From NCBI GenBank assembly GCA_016794125.1, contig JAEUKT010000004.1, positions 685,599 through 749,598 of the forward strand: 64,000 bases of DNA, in the 5' to 3' direction. This document shows, in pieces, positions 37,301-45,453 of the stretch. The translations under genes and the position numbers were made by a program. The notes under the pieces were generated by a model. The model searched no databases. It worked only from the letters and a program-made list of their open reading frames with translations, and had not been told where the DNA came from. Every line of letters starts with the position of its first letter. Within the stretch, counting starts at the first letter, position 1. The stretch is from Alphaproteobacteria bacterium. Its GTDB lineage: Bacteria > Pseudomonadota > Alphaproteobacteria > Micavibrionales > UBA2020.

Positions 37301-37717
37301 GCGTTTGATACCACGATGCAGACCTTGGCCGAACACCGCAACAAAAACGGCACGATCAGCGGATCGTCGCATATCATGGTCTATTCCGACGGCGAGATTC
37401 AGGACGAGGCGGCGGCGGAAAAGCGCATCGAGGCGATCACGGCAGGCACGAAAAACGTCTCTATCGATGTCGCCGTGCTTGTCAGCAAGGGCAGCCGCGA
37501 GGCGCCGACCGAGATGGAGCGCATGATTAACAAAATTACGGCGAAAACCGGCGACCGCAAGGTGGGCGTGCTGCGCGGCGACGACGCGCGCACTGTGCCG
37601 CTGGAGCTGTCCCGCCGCACCCTGCAGCGCGTGAAGCGTTTCAAGGTCGAAGTCGTGCCGGATGACCGCAAACGCGCCATTTACAAGGCCGTTTCGCGCA
37701 AGCTGAACGAAATGTGA
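34340..37717 (+). CDS. Large protein with HEIGH metallopeptidase-like and VWA domains
   Basis: 1125 residues, no signal peptide. The N-terminal region has a zinc-peptidase-like motif at H185-H189 (VHLHEIGHSEL). Residues about 590-790 are a low-complexity linker (QQGQQGQ repeats, then mostly Asp, Glu, Asn, Gly and Ser). The C-terminal VWA domain has a complete MIDAS: D907-x-S-x-S (LIDGSGSM), the Thr in NSGTALAPAF and the Asp in VYSDGEIQDE. Acidic linker plus C-terminal VWA is the CobT layout; HExxH plus VWA recalls DUF2201-type proteins. It heads an operon with a MoxR/CobS-like ATPase 35 bases downstream. A chaperone or chelatase-like role is inferred; B12 genes are absent nearby. Confidence 0.8.
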   Translation: MATGLTDAAGKVFGKEEIDRILSLPITQMRIELKHAYQDKAFTQEQFENFVDRLAKVDNLGGQVAVAKQAAEKREVGDPIDIELNSPAKQLLWAAVFTRMMRSDEKAKVSASPLWKQMQDTVGFNNEAIGVSKVIARSLQNADTTFDWGAPGTWFYYHPKKNHINIDMYYTLLMGFEHVRAVHLHEIGHSELSNTYSPTMKKLYEKVKILIDPSTANPDAENPNKKKPRIKMKKAEYRQLMLDVAEWQLRFKLWHMTEDTVVNQFSANKSGEINQNFGNSLNYVSAVLQGFGELMSGDAFKRDVKVSTDAPPDANDPKRAAWEEKQKKKEDAQKERAERLRRATTPLTDDEVKEIQAGQISKEIATKMFDQINTAVLLAYYEQNGMFRGVDKNWERLHIIPEDIRRAVDVSGIPGAAGKDAFEYLIDMSVGQVNPNKELMRIPLDRQRAITHMAEQVQVKKATTSFLDLANAFDDMDAGVEKSEAENAADYARELLTKLKITNLPPDADPVESVLFLAAKAHGIRNLQPQAADRILQHEPYNTLQDSYRAVVGYTSEQRGMVMEHVWDTYLKPYADVILKAYEEKLDKKMEQKKDKKNDQNQQGQQGQQGQQGQQGGSGSSSDGEGSSSGGADSEPDISDNDNDDGQGQDSGIEITDDENDGQSNDGDPSDDNDGEGQENEDQDGKGGAGDDDEVELDDEDMSQIGDLNEKPEDGREQEAAENEANANDNAQDGKDQKGNDQNGQEQKSQPKKVSDYKDKEPAREDLTEQEKQQRREAAKNMPEGNKLDRNTAQDTQDVDLAKLAKGDYRDFNRRVYELSPVISQQARIYQNIRAEQRRAIRKMSRDQHSFIAPDGNFLGRHDMEKSRRTKLKQAFGQPVNVEDFKKIKRDEQAFADSTIEIISLIDGSGSMPMKNLGNGVNAMEVALQSAVINYMAARKAGIDGWIIIWGNAKPLVVASPDMPLKEVGENVQRVRGGINSGTALAPAFDTTMQTLAEHRNKNGTISGSSHIMVYSDGEIQDEAAAEKRIEAITAGTKNVSIDVAVLVSKGSREAPTEMERMINKITAKTGDRKVGVLRGDDARTVPLELSRRTLQRVKRFKVEVVPDDRKRAIYKAVSRKLNEM

Positions 37718-37752
37718 TTTTTGGATAAAAAGGTTTTAACAGGAGAAACCAA

Positions 37753-40455
37753 ATGGCTGAAGACAAAAAAACCGAATCCCTGATGACCAAGCGCAGGATC
37801 GACCTGACGCCCGCGGAAATCGCGAGCCTGAAGCGCCCGGTCGGTATTTCGGGCCTGCCGTATCCCAAGATCAAGCTTGTGGAAGACGCGCAGGGCAACG
37901 TCCAGCATCAGGTGCAGATCGTGCAGGATACGCGCAACCCGATCGTGGTGTTCTCCGACATGTCCACGAAAAAAGTCAACGGCATCATGTACCGCGAAAT
38001 GGCCATCCCCGCGATGATGCACATGACGCAAAAAATCCTTGAACGTACCGATCCCTCGCGCTCCGACCGCATCATCGCTCTCCTCGGTGAAGCGTCCTAC
38101 GGTAAATCGCACGAGTTCAAGAAAATCGGCCGCATGCTGCACCCCGAAGGCGCGATCCAGGTCGATTGCGGCGGCATGAACATGCACGAAATCCTGTTCC
38201 GCACCGTCATCGACTATGGCAAGGGTGTCAAAGACCTATTCGACAAGCGCGTCGAGAGCGGCAAAGTGTCGTCCGATACCCTGGCGACGCTGGAAGAAGA
38301 ATTCCCCAATTCCGTGATGCGCAAGGAAGACGGCTCTGCCCGCATCAACTGGGACGCTGTCGGCAAGCCCGCAAAGGACGCAGATGGCAAGACGACCGAA
38401 GACCGTGGGGATGCCGTGCGCCGCGCGAAAGGCCTGATGGAATTCCTTTATGAGAAAGAAGGCATTTCGGTTCAGCAAAACTCTTTCGGTGTAAAGACGG
38501 TACCGGGCGAGCTGTATGAATCATGGGTCACCGGCCGGCCGCTGCTGCTCGACGAACTGACCAAGGCAATCCCCGAATCCCTCGACGTTCTGAACACGGT
38601 CACGCAGGTGTTCAACGGCGAAAGCACGTCGGCGCGCGTCTATAACCCGATGTCTGAATCGGGCGACAGCGCCGATAACGACAGCCCCAAATACCTCGAT
38701 TTCAATGCGCGTGACATGCGTGCCAGCTGGATTTTGGGCGTTGCGGGTAACGAGGCGTCGGACGGTATCACGACCCACGAACTTTCCAAATCGCTTGGCT
38801 CGCGCCTGTATGTCATGCGCGTGGGTGATGCGGGGCAGGCGGACTGGGCGCATCGTACGTCGCAGGTCTGGACCGGCCTGCCGCTGACGACGCTTTATAC
38901 CGTGTTCGGCAAAGCGGCCGAGGCGCAGCCCGAAGCGTTTGGCAAATTCCTCGTCGATCTGCGCAAGCTGGAACTGTCGGCCGACGAAGTGAACGCGATC
39001 CCGCCGCACCAGATCGAATTCCTGATGAAATATCCGGACACGGTCAAGGCCGCCAATCAGGTCTCGACCTTCTGGAGCGAGCAGGACCAGCTGTCGCGCG
39101 ATGACAGCCCGCTGCTGGCGCAGGATGCCTATAAAGGCCTTGTTGACGAATTGGGAGAAGGTGCGCGCAACATCGGCATCACGTTCCGTACCATTACCGC
39201 ATCGTATAACGACGCCCGCCACACCACGCCGGAGGCGCGCCCGGTGTCGGAAGCGGTCGTCAACCTCGACCTTGCATCGACTTTCAACAACCTTGATACC
39301 AGCGTCATCGGGCAGACCGCGCCCGGCTGGCACAGCTTCGGCGCGAATTTGGCCGAAGCGATCCGCTGGAACATCGTCAATGCGACCGTCGGCATGAAGA
39401 AAACGCGCGGTGCGCTTATGAAGCTGGCGAAGGACAACGGCATCACGCCCGAGGATTTCAAGGAAGCGCTGCCGAGCGAGGAGATCAAGCCGTTGTCGCA
39501 ACTCCTGAAGTTCGAGGAAAACCCGGAGATCGGCGGATCCGAAGAGCTGCAGGCGCTGCGCACCATCGCAACTGCCGCAATCCGCGCGCAATTCAAGAAT
39601 ATTCGTCAGTCGGATGAAGGTATCATCCCGATGGTCAGCCTGATCCGCGCCGTGAAGGAGCTAGACGAGCAAAAGCAGGCGGGAGTGAAAACCGTTATCG
39701 TCCCCAACGACGACGTCAACACGATCGGCGCGTCGCCTCTGGTGGCGGCACAGGCGATCCCCGTGTTCGACCTGCCCGAAGACGACAACGCGTTCGAGCT
39801 GATGGATTATCGCGCGGTGCTGGGCGCCCTGGTTGCACCCAAGTATATGGAGGAAAACCGCGAGCGTTTCTGGCCGGTCGGCCTGACTGAAAGGCTGGAC
39901 AACCCGCCCGATGCCGAGAACCCCGAGAAAATCGAGCCGTACAACATCAACGAAGGCAAAGGCAAGTGGGGCTTCAACCTCACCGTCCTCAATGCGACGA
40001 ATGAAAAGCAGGAACAGGTTTATCTGTGGCTGATCGAGGACAAGGCGCGCCTTGAAAAGACGCAGACCGACTGGCACCGTTACATGATGGTCGGGCCGGA
40101 GCCGATCTCTCCCGACCTCGAAGCGCAGCTTGCCAAGGGCGGGGTGCAGTATGTGGTCAAGGACGATCCCAAGACCGCCGAAACCGTCAACAAGTTTCTG
40201 GTGGAAGGCGCACGCGTGCGCGGCGAAGACAACCAGATGGCGGTAGCCGACGCGAAGGAAGTGACGGAAATGATCGTAAGGGCGTTCGCGGTACAGTGCC
40301 CGCTGCCGCGTGTCATGCCGGGCAGCGACCCCAACGAACAGATCATCCCCGAAGATGCGACGCTGGGCGACATGATCCATGAAGCGAAGGAAGCGCCCGC
40401 CGTTTTCACCAGCATCATGAAACCGAAAGCGAAAGTGGCAGCACCCGCGCGTTAA
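37753..40455 (+). CDS. MoxR/CobS-like AAA+ ATPase, 900 residues
   Basis: A soluble AAA+ protein. Walker A is GEASYGKS at 112-119, Walker B LLLDE at 264-268 (D267, E268), and a sensor/arginine-type region ELSKSLGSRLYVMRVG follows near 355. Between Walker A and B is a long insertion (about 140 residues). The AAA+ core spans roughly 60-400; the remaining 500 residues are mostly helical and unrecognised, which makes it more than twice the size of ordinary MoxR or CobS proteins. RBS AGGAGA precedes ATG. It presumably forms a ring that remodels a target chosen by the VWA protein, as in MoxR-VWA and CobS-CobT pairs. Confidence 0.82.
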   Translation: MAEDKKTESLMTKRRIDLTPAEIASLKRPVGISGLPYPKIKLVEDAQGNVQHQVQIVQDTRNPIVVFSDMSTKKVNGIMYREMAIPAMMHMTQKILERTDPSRSDRIIALLGEASYGKSHEFKKIGRMLHPEGAIQVDCGGMNMHEILFRTVIDYGKGVKDLFDKRVESGKVSSDTLATLEEEFPNSVMRKEDGSARINWDAVGKPAKDADGKTTEDRGDAVRRAKGLMEFLYEKEGISVQQNSFGVKTVPGELYESWVTGRPLLLDELTKAIPESLDVLNTVTQVFNGESTSARVYNPMSESGDSADNDSPKYLDFNARDMRASWILGVAGNEASDGITTHELSKSLGSRLYVMRVGDAGQADWAHRTSQVWTGLPLTTLYTVFGKAAEAQPEAFGKFLVDLRKLELSADEVNAIPPHQIEFLMKYPDTVKAANQVSTFWSEQDQLSRDDSPLLAQDAYKGLVDELGEGARNIGITFRTITASYNDARHTTPEARPVSEAVVNLDLASTFNNLDTSVIGQTAPGWHSFGANLAEAIRWNIVNATVGMKKTRGALMKLAKDNGITPEDFKEALPSEEIKPLSQLLKFEENPEIGGSEELQALRTIATAAIRAQFKNIRQSDEGIIPMVSLIRAVKELDEQKQAGVKTVIVPNDDVNTIGASPLVAAQAIPVFDLPEDDNAFELMDYRAVLGALVAPKYMEENRERFWPVGLTERLDNPPDAENPEKIEPYNINEGKGKWGFNLTVLNATNEKQEQVYLWLIEDKARLEKTQTDWHRYMMVGPEPISPDLEAQLAKGGVQYVVKDDPKTAETVNKFLVEGARVRGEDNQMAVADAKEVTEMIVRAFAVQCPLPRVMPGSDPNEQIIPEDATLGDMIHEAKEAPAVFTSIMKPKAKVAAPAR

Positions 40456-40472
40456 TTTGAAAGGAATATCCT

Positions 40473-40787
40473 ATGCAAGTGAATGCACAATACATGCGCG
40501 ACGTGCTGCAAACGCTCGCGCTGCACGAGGCGACCGACAGCGCGGCGCTTGGCATGAACCACGGCAGCCGCATCGCGCGCATCCAGCCGAAAAGCTGGCA
40601 GGCCGAGATCATCCGCAAGACCGTCGACCTTAAAAGCGCGATGGATCCGGCCGAGTTCAAGGCGCTGATGGATAATGCGGACGTGCCTGTGATTTTTTTG
40701 CCGCACGAAGCCTTCATCACCGCTGAAATCATTGATGGAATCTGCCGCGAATGTCCCTTCAACAAGATGGTTATTTGGGAAGTTTAA
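40473..40787 (+). CDS. Small protein of the VWA/AAA+ operon, unknown
   Basis: A 104-residue soluble protein with no recognised domain. It starts 18 bases after the ATPase stop, with AAGGAATA upstream, so it is the third gene of the operon. The middle is basic (NHGSRIARIQPKSWQAEIIRK), and the end, VIFLPHEAFITAEIIDGICRECPFNKM, has two cysteines (C94, C97-like CREC) near a histidine. It could be an adaptor or substrate of the AAA+/VWA pair. Confidence 0.7.
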   Translation: MQVNAQYMRDVLQTLALHEATDSAALGMNHGSRIARIQPKSWQAEIIRKTVDLKSAMDPAEFKALMDNADVPVIFLPHEAFITAEIIDGICRECPFNKMVIWEV

Positions 40788-40826
40788 GCCCGAAACCGCG
40801 CGCGAAATAAAAATGTCTCTTTCCTG

Positions 40827-40844
40827 TGACACTGTTCTGTGTCA
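40827..40844. promoter_or_regulatory. Palindromic operator candidate
   Basis: TGACAC-TGTTCT-GTGTCA, a perfect 6-bp inverted repeat with a 6-base spacer, about 40 bases before the leader ORF of the ABC transporter. CATTAT (40854-40859) downstream is a possible -10. The spacing is typical of a dimeric helix-turn-helix repressor site. Confidence 0.55.
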
Positions 40845-40883
40845 TAGTCATCACATTATCAACCCTAACGACGGAGGAAATGA

Positions 40884-40928
40884 ATGAACACATCAGTATT
40901 TTCAACATCATTTCCGGGCCTTCGCTGA
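40884..40928 (+). CDS. Short upstream ORF (leader peptide candidate)
   Basis: ATG 40884 is preceded at ideal distance by a strong Shine-Dalgarno sequence GGAGGA (40873-40878) and encodes MNTSVFSTSFPGLR, ending in TGA at 40926. A second ATG at 40880 is too close to the GGAGGA to be used well. The strong ribosome-binding site in front of so short a frame, in the leader of an ABC exporter gene that itself lacks one, suggests translational attenuation. Confidence 0.5.
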   Translation: MNTSVFSTSFPGLR

Positions 40929-40944
40929 CGACGTAATGTCTCAA

Positions 40945-41118
40945 CCGGCGCCTGGAAGAACTAAACGGTCCAGGTCTCAGCCGGAGAACTACTCAAGCCT
41001 CCACTGATATCTAAAGCTCTAGAACTGACAAAGCTCGACTTGCCTCTGCTGGCATTTGGTCTGGATCCGTAACGGTCTTTAACAAAGGGAACGCGGGTGC
41101 GTTTAATAAACGCCCTGC
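40945..41118 (+). promoter_or_regulatory. Structured 5' leader of the ABC exporter gene
   Basis: Nested stems CCGGC/GCCGG (40945-40949 with 40980-40984) and CCTGG/CCAGG (40951-40955 with 40970-40974) follow the upstream ORF. A second hairpin at 41093-41118 (GCGGGTGCGTT, AATA loop region, AACGCCCTGC) ends 10 bases before the exporter ATG and could mask or position the ribosome site. The exporter start lacks a normal Shine-Dalgarno sequence. No known riboswitch class recognised. Confidence 0.5.
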
Positions 41119-41128
41119 ATCAAAAGTC

Positions 41129-42988
41129 ATGAGTGACGAAGAAGAGAAAAAAGAGCGGCAGATATCCTACAGGGATGTCATGCGGTTCGCATGGCACTAC
41201 TGGCGGCCGAATAAATGGTTCGGTATCGCCGCAGCGGCGCTCATGCTCACTTCTGTGAGCATGGACGCGATCGTGCCCATCTATACGGGCAAGATCGTCG
41301 ATGCGATGGTCGGGCATTCGCCCGGCGACACATCGGCATGGAATGATGCATGGTCTGCGTTCTGGGCGTTCGCCGTCCTCGCGTTCCTGCACCAGGCCTT
41401 GCGCGTCGGGTCGCTGTACTTCTGGAACGGTTTCGCGGTGCGCAACCTGCAGAAGATCGTGGTGGACGGGCTGTACAAGGTGCAGCGTTTCAGCTCCGAC
41501 TGGCACGCCAACACCTTCGCGGGCGGCACGGTGCGCAAGATCACGCGCGGTATGTGGGCCTTCGACAGCTTCGAAGACACGATCCTGATGGGCCTTCTAC
41601 CCGCGGTCACGATCATGGTGGGCATGTCGATCATGCTCGGCGTGAAACTGCCGCTGGTGGGGCTGGCTGCCGGCACGATGATCGTCATCTACTGCGCTGT
41701 GTCGATCTGGATGTCCGTTAAAATCCTCGCTCCCCGCTTCAAGCAGTCGGCTGACGCCGATACCAAAGTGGGCGCGACGCTGGCGGACATCATCACGGGC
41801 AACCCGAGCGTGAAATCGTTCGGCGCCGAGGCACGGGAGGACGCGCTGTTTAAAACGGTCGCTGACAACTGGCGCGCCAAGGCGATCTGGTCGTGGCAGA
41901 CGGGTGTTTCGGCGGATGCGTTCCGCTCGATCTTCCGCCTGTTGATGATGGCCAGCATGGTGGCAACCACGATTTACTTGTGGAAAGCGGGGCAGGCGAC
42001 GCCCGGCGACATCGTGCTGGTGATCACGACCTTCTTCATCATCGGCGGCTATCTGCGGGATATCGGGATGCATATTTCCCACCTGCAGCGCGCGGTCGCC
42101 GATATGGAGGATATCGTGATGTTCTGGATGCGTGAAGACGACGTGCAGGACAACGCGAAGGCCGAGCCCCTGATCGTGAAGCCGTCGCGCCGCAGGGACC
42201 TGATATCGTTCCAGGGCGTGGGCTTCAAATACCCCTCGACCGACAAATATATCTATAAGGATATGAGCATAGATATCTCGTCGGGAGAAAAGCTGGCACT
42301 GGTCGGGCCTTCGGGCTCGGGCAAGTCCACCTTCGTGAAACTGATCCAGCGTCTGTATAACGTCACAGACGGCCGGATCGTGATCGACGGGCAGGACATC
42401 GCGGGTGTCACGATGGAGAGCTTGCGCAAGCAGGTCGCCCTCGTGCCGCAGGAACCGGCGCTGTTCCACCGGTCGCTGTCGGAAAACATCGCCTACGGGC
42501 GGCCCGACGCGACGCAGGAGGAAATCGTGGCGGCTGCGAAAAAAGCCTTCGCTCACGAGTTCATCGAAACGCTGCCCAAGGGCTACGATACGCTGGTGGG
42601 CGAGCGCGGGGTGAAACTCTCGGGCGGCGAGCGCCAGCGTGTGGCTATCGCCCGCGCCATCCTCTCGGATGCGCCGGTGCTGATTCTGGATGAAGCGACG
42701 TCGAGCCTCGACTCGATTTCGGAACACTACATCCAGATGGCATTGGAGGAGCTGATGAAGGGGCGCACGACCATCACGATCGCGCACAGGCTTTCGACAA
42801 TCCAGAAAGCCGACCGCATCCTGGTGTTCGACAAAGGCGAGATCATCGAGCAAGGCAACCATGCCAGCCTGATGGCCCGCCCGGAATCGAGATACAAGGC
42901 CCTGTACGACATGCAGGCTTTGGAACTCGTGACCGATGCCGACCCCGACACCGAACCCAAAAAGCCCCGCATCGTCGCGGCCGAGTAA
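41129..42988 (+). CDS. ABC exporter (fused permease and ATPase), MsbA/multidrug type
   Basis: A 619-residue half-transporter. Six membrane helices fill residues 25-320; the ATPase domain follows with Walker A GPSGSGKST, Q-loop VPQEPALF, signature LSGGERQR, Walker B VLILDEATSSLD and H-loop TIAHRLST. It would work as a homodimer exporting a lipid or drug-like compound. No T1SS partner genes adjoin it. The 340-base leader with an upstream ORF and hairpins suggests induction by its substrate, for example a translation inhibitor; that is inference. A terminator follows. Confidence 0.93.
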   Translation: MSDEEEKKERQISYRDVMRFAWHYWRPNKWFGIAAAALMLTSVSMDAIVPIYTGKIVDAMVGHSPGDTSAWNDAWSAFWAFAVLAFLHQALRVGSLYFWNGFAVRNLQKIVVDGLYKVQRFSSDWHANTFAGGTVRKITRGMWAFDSFEDTILMGLLPAVTIMVGMSIMLGVKLPLVGLAAGTMIVIYCAVSIWMSVKILAPRFKQSADADTKVGATLADIITGNPSVKSFGAEAREDALFKTVADNWRAKAIWSWQTGVSADAFRSIFRLLMMASMVATTIYLWKAGQATPGDIVLVITTFFIIGGYLRDIGMHISHLQRAVADMEDIVMFWMREDDVQDNAKAEPLIVKPSRRRDLISFQGVGFKYPSTDKYIYKDMSIDISSGEKLALVGPSGSGKSTFVKLIQRLYNVTDGRIVIDGQDIAGVTMESLRKQVALVPQEPALFHRSLSENIAYGRPDATQEEIVAAAKKAFAHEFIETLPKGYDTLVGERGVKLSGGERQRVAIARAILSDAPVLILDEATSSLDSISEHYIQMALEELMKGRTTITIAHRLSTIQKADRILVFDKGEIIEQGNHASLMARPESRYKALYDMQALELVTDADPDTEPKKPRIVAAE

Positions 42989-43006
42989 GGTTTAACAAAC
43001 AAGGAA

Positions 43007-43036
43007 AGCCCGCCGGGAAACCGGCGGGCTTTTTTG
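43007..43036 (+). terminator. Rho-independent terminator of the ABC exporter gene
   Basis: AGCCCGCCGG-GAAA-CCGGCGGGCT, a perfect 10-bp stem with a GAAA tetraloop, followed by TTTTT. Confidence 0.93.
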
Positions 43037-43088
43037 TTGAAAAGTGCAGGGGAAGGGGCGTATAAATACGGCAATACAGGTACAATAA

Positions 43089-43535
43089 ATGGCAAACCAT
43101 CCACATATCGGGCATTTGTTGCAGGTCGGGAAATCCAAGGCGATGGGGTTGCTGACTTTGCGTGAAATCGCGGAGCTTGGGCATGACGGCGCAACGCTGG
43201 CGCGGCAGTTCAATGCGCGGGCAGGTTATAGCGTGCGGCATTTCAATATCGGCGACAGGATGTGGGGCGACGCGGTTGAGCCGGGCATGGAAAGCCTTGC
43301 CGTCATACACCTGCCCTCGCTCCAGAAACTCCTCGACGGTGAAAAAGATCTGTTGAAGCGTCTCGGCTGGCCGCAAACCGCCCCTGAATTCGCCGCCCGT
43401 AGCTTCGAGGATTACGTGCTGCGTGACACGGGCGATACCGACAACAGTCGCCTTCAAGCGCTGATCAAGCGTGCCTATGACCACCCTTATGCGGGTGAAA
43501 AGAAAAGCCGCATTCGTGGTCTGTTCGGTCTTTAA
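43089..43535 (+). CDS. Unknown protein
   Basis: A 148-residue soluble protein, basic near both ends, with no recognised domain. Most notable are HFNIGDRMWGDAVEPGMESLAVIHLPSL split across the middle and a C-terminal KKSRIRGLFGL. It lies alone between a terminator and the convergent lactate dehydrogenase gene. The start ATG 43089 has only GTACAATAA before it, so the true start may differ. Confidence 0.6.
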   Translation: MANHPHIGHLLQVGKSKAMGLLTLREIAELGHDGATLARQFNARAGYSVRHFNIGDRMWGDAVEPGMESLAVIHLPSLQKLLDGEKDLLKRLGWPQTAPEFAARSFEDYVLRDTGDTDNSRLQALIKRAYDHPYAGEKKSRIRGLFGL

Positions 43536-43543
43536 TAAAGATA

Positions 43544-44476
43544 TTAAATCCCCAACTGCCCCAGCGCGTCGCGGATGACTTCTGCGCTGTGCTTCAGTTT
43601 GGCGCGTTCATCGGGTTCGAGCGCGGGATAAAGCGCGGGGCCGATACCGGTTGATGATACGATGCGGGGCAGGGACAGTGTCACGTCGTTCACGCCTTCG
43701 ACGCTGTCAACCGGCGCACAGCAGGTCAGCACGGCGGATTCATCGTCGAGTATCGCTTGAGCGATGCGCGCCATGCCCATGCCGATGCCGTACCATGTGG
43801 CGCCCTTTCCACCGATGATCTTATAGGCGGCGCGGCGCACGCCTTCGTCGATGCACGCGCGCACTTCGTCAGTCACGGGGCTTCCGGTCTGCTGCGCGAA
43901 ACAGGCAAGAGAAATGTTGCCGACATAGGCGCCCGACCAATGCAGCACTTCGGAATCGCCGTGTTCGCCCAGCACATGCGCATGGATGGAATGCGATGAC
44001 ACGCGCAAATGCTGCGCCAACAGGGAACGGAAACGCGCGGTATCGAGTATCGTGCCCGATCCGATAACGCGCCCCGCGCCGCCGCCCGAAAATTTTGCCG
44101 CGAAATGCGTCATGATATCGACGGGGTTTGTGGCGTTCAGCAAAATCGCGCCGGGTGCCGCCTTGCGTATGCGCGGGATAATGTCGGCAAAAACATCGCC
44201 GTTGCGTTTCAGCAGGTCGAGCCGGGTTTCGCCGGGCTTCTGGTTGACGCCCGCCGCGATCATGATAATGGCGGCATCGGCAAGGTCGTCATACCCGCCC
44301 GCGCGCACATCGACAGGATTGGCGAAAGGCGTCGCATGCAGGATGTCTTCGGCCTGCGCCTGCGCCAGCGCGTGGTTTTTATCAACCAGCACCAGTTCGG
44401 TGCCGATGCCGCGCAGCGCGCAGGCATAGGCGCTTGCCGCCCCCACATTGCCGCAGCCGAAAATACCGATTTTCAT
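43544..44476 (-). CDS. ldh: L-lactate dehydrogenase
   Basis: A 310-residue NAD-dependent 2-hydroxyacid dehydrogenase of the LDH/MDH family. GIFGCGNVGAA is the Rossmann loop; GVNQKPGETRLDLLKRN carries the substrate-discriminating residue, glutamine (lactate-type) rather than arginine (malate-type); NATNPVDIMT and GEHGDSE with the catalytic histidine follow. It interconverts pyruvate and L-lactate. A family member with another 2-ketoacid substrate cannot be excluded. AGGAGCATGACAG precedes ATG. Followed downstream by no operon partner. Confidence 0.9.
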   Translation of the reverse strand: MKIGIFGCGNVGAASAYACALRGIGTELVLVDKNHALAQAQAEDILHATPFANPVDVRAGGYDDLADAAIIMIAAGVNQKPGETRLDLLKRNGDVFADIIPRIRKAAPGAILLNATNPVDIMTHFAAKFSGGGAGRVIGSGTILDTARFRSLLAQHLRVSSHSIHAHVLGEHGDSEVLHWSGAYVGNISLACFAQQTGSPVTDEVRACIDEGVRRAAYKIIGGKGATWYGIGMGMARIAQAILDDESAVLTCCAPVDSVEGVNDVTLSLPRIVSSTGIGPALYPALEPDERAKLKHSAEVIRDALGQLGI

Positions 44477-44516
44477 CTGTCATGCTCCTTTTAGTGTGGC
44501 GAAGGAGCGCGGGCGG

Positions 44517-45368
44517 TTACCGGCCTTCGACGCCGAAATAAACCCATTCCTCGCCGATCCGCGCTTTTTTGCCGGGCAGCAGGATCACGCCGTCGACGGG
44601 CGACTGGTAAATCATGCCGTCCTCGAAGCGCAAAATGGGCATGCCCTTGGTCACGGGGTCGAGGTGCTGCCAGTCCTTCAGGAACTTGCCTTCGCGGTTT
44701 TTCACCAGCATCGCCTTCATGCGCGTGATGGTGGGCGGCTCGCTGTAGGCTTTCTCGAACGGCTCGGCCATGCCGTGATAGGCAAGCGCGGCGCGCAGCG
44801 ATTTATAGCCGACCACGGCCGATTGCGGATCTTCGTGCAGCCCGCATTCGACAAGCAGCGCCATTTTGCCCTTGGAAAAGGCATAGGTCGTGGTATCGCC
44901 CTGCAGCAGGTCTTTCTGGTTTTCGTACATCTCGTTCCAGCCGGTGACCCAGTAGGGGATGTTGAGCGCGGCTGCGAAATCCTTTTGCTCCTGCGTGTCG
45001 TTGTCGAGGAACAGGAACGGGCGGCGGCCGGATGAATAGGAATGCAGGTCCAGCAGCACGTCGCATTGGTCGATCAGCGCGACGACGTCGTTCGCCAGCC
45101 CGTGTTCATAGCGCAGGACTTTCGGGTGCTGCTTGATAACCCGGTTCAGGTTGACATCCACATAGCGTATGTCGCGCTTATACGCCTCGGGGTTGCAGAT
45201 GGGCACCATCACCAGCCGCCCGCGCTTCAGTCCGAAGATGCCGCAGCGCAGTTCGACGGCTGTGCGGGCGATCGCATGCGTGCCGCATTTTTCGTTGCCG
45301 TGAATGGCGCCGAAAACCAGCAGGGTAGGGCCGGGCTTTTGTGTGTCGAAAACGAGAGTCTCGAGCAT
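44517..45368 (-). CDS. Succinylglutamate desuccinylase/aspartoacylase family deacylase
   Basis: A 283-residue zinc-dependent M14-like amidohydrolase. Zn ligands are in GAIHGNEKCG (H and E) and LLDLHSYSSGRRP (H); LLVECGLHEDP holds the catalytic glutamate. The C-terminal part (VDGVILLPGKKARIGEEWVYFG) is the beta domain typical of the family. It would cleave an N-acyl amino acid to the free amino acid; the substrate is unknown since no arginine-succinyl (ast) genes adjoin. Forms a minus-strand group with the LDH and GNAT genes. Confidence 0.88.
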   Translation of the reverse strand: MLETLVFDTQKPGPTLLVFGAIHGNEKCGTHAIARTAVELRCGIFGLKRGRLVMVPICNPEAYKRDIRYVDVNLNRVIKQHPKVLRYEHGLANDVVALIDQCDVLLDLHSYSSGRRPFLFLDNDTQEQKDFAAALNIPYWVTGWNEMYENQKDLLQGDTTTYAFSKGKMALLVECGLHEDPQSAVVGYKSLRAALAYHGMAEPFEKAYSEPPTITRMKAMLVKNREGKFLKDWQHLDPVTKGMPILRFEDGMIYQSPVDGVILLPGKKARIGEEWVYFGVEGR

Positions 45369-45453
45369 GGCAAAACCTCAAGTGACGCCGGACGGCGCGT
45401 AAGGATTTTGTACCATATCGCCGCCGCTGCTGGCAATCGGGTGCGGCAGGGGC

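Noticed and set aside
34340..40455. Calling the VWA/AAA+ genes cobT and cobS (cobaltochelatase)
   Set aside because: Both proteins are much larger, the VWA protein has an N-terminal HEIGH motif, and no cobalamin gene or cobN is nearby.
40880..40936. Alternative upstream ORF starting at ATG 40880
   Set aside because: The GGAGGA site ends only one base before it; ATG 40884 has the better spacing.
43544..44476. Malate dehydrogenase
   Set aside because: The discriminating position in GVNQKPGETR is glutamine, as in lactate dehydrogenases, not arginine.
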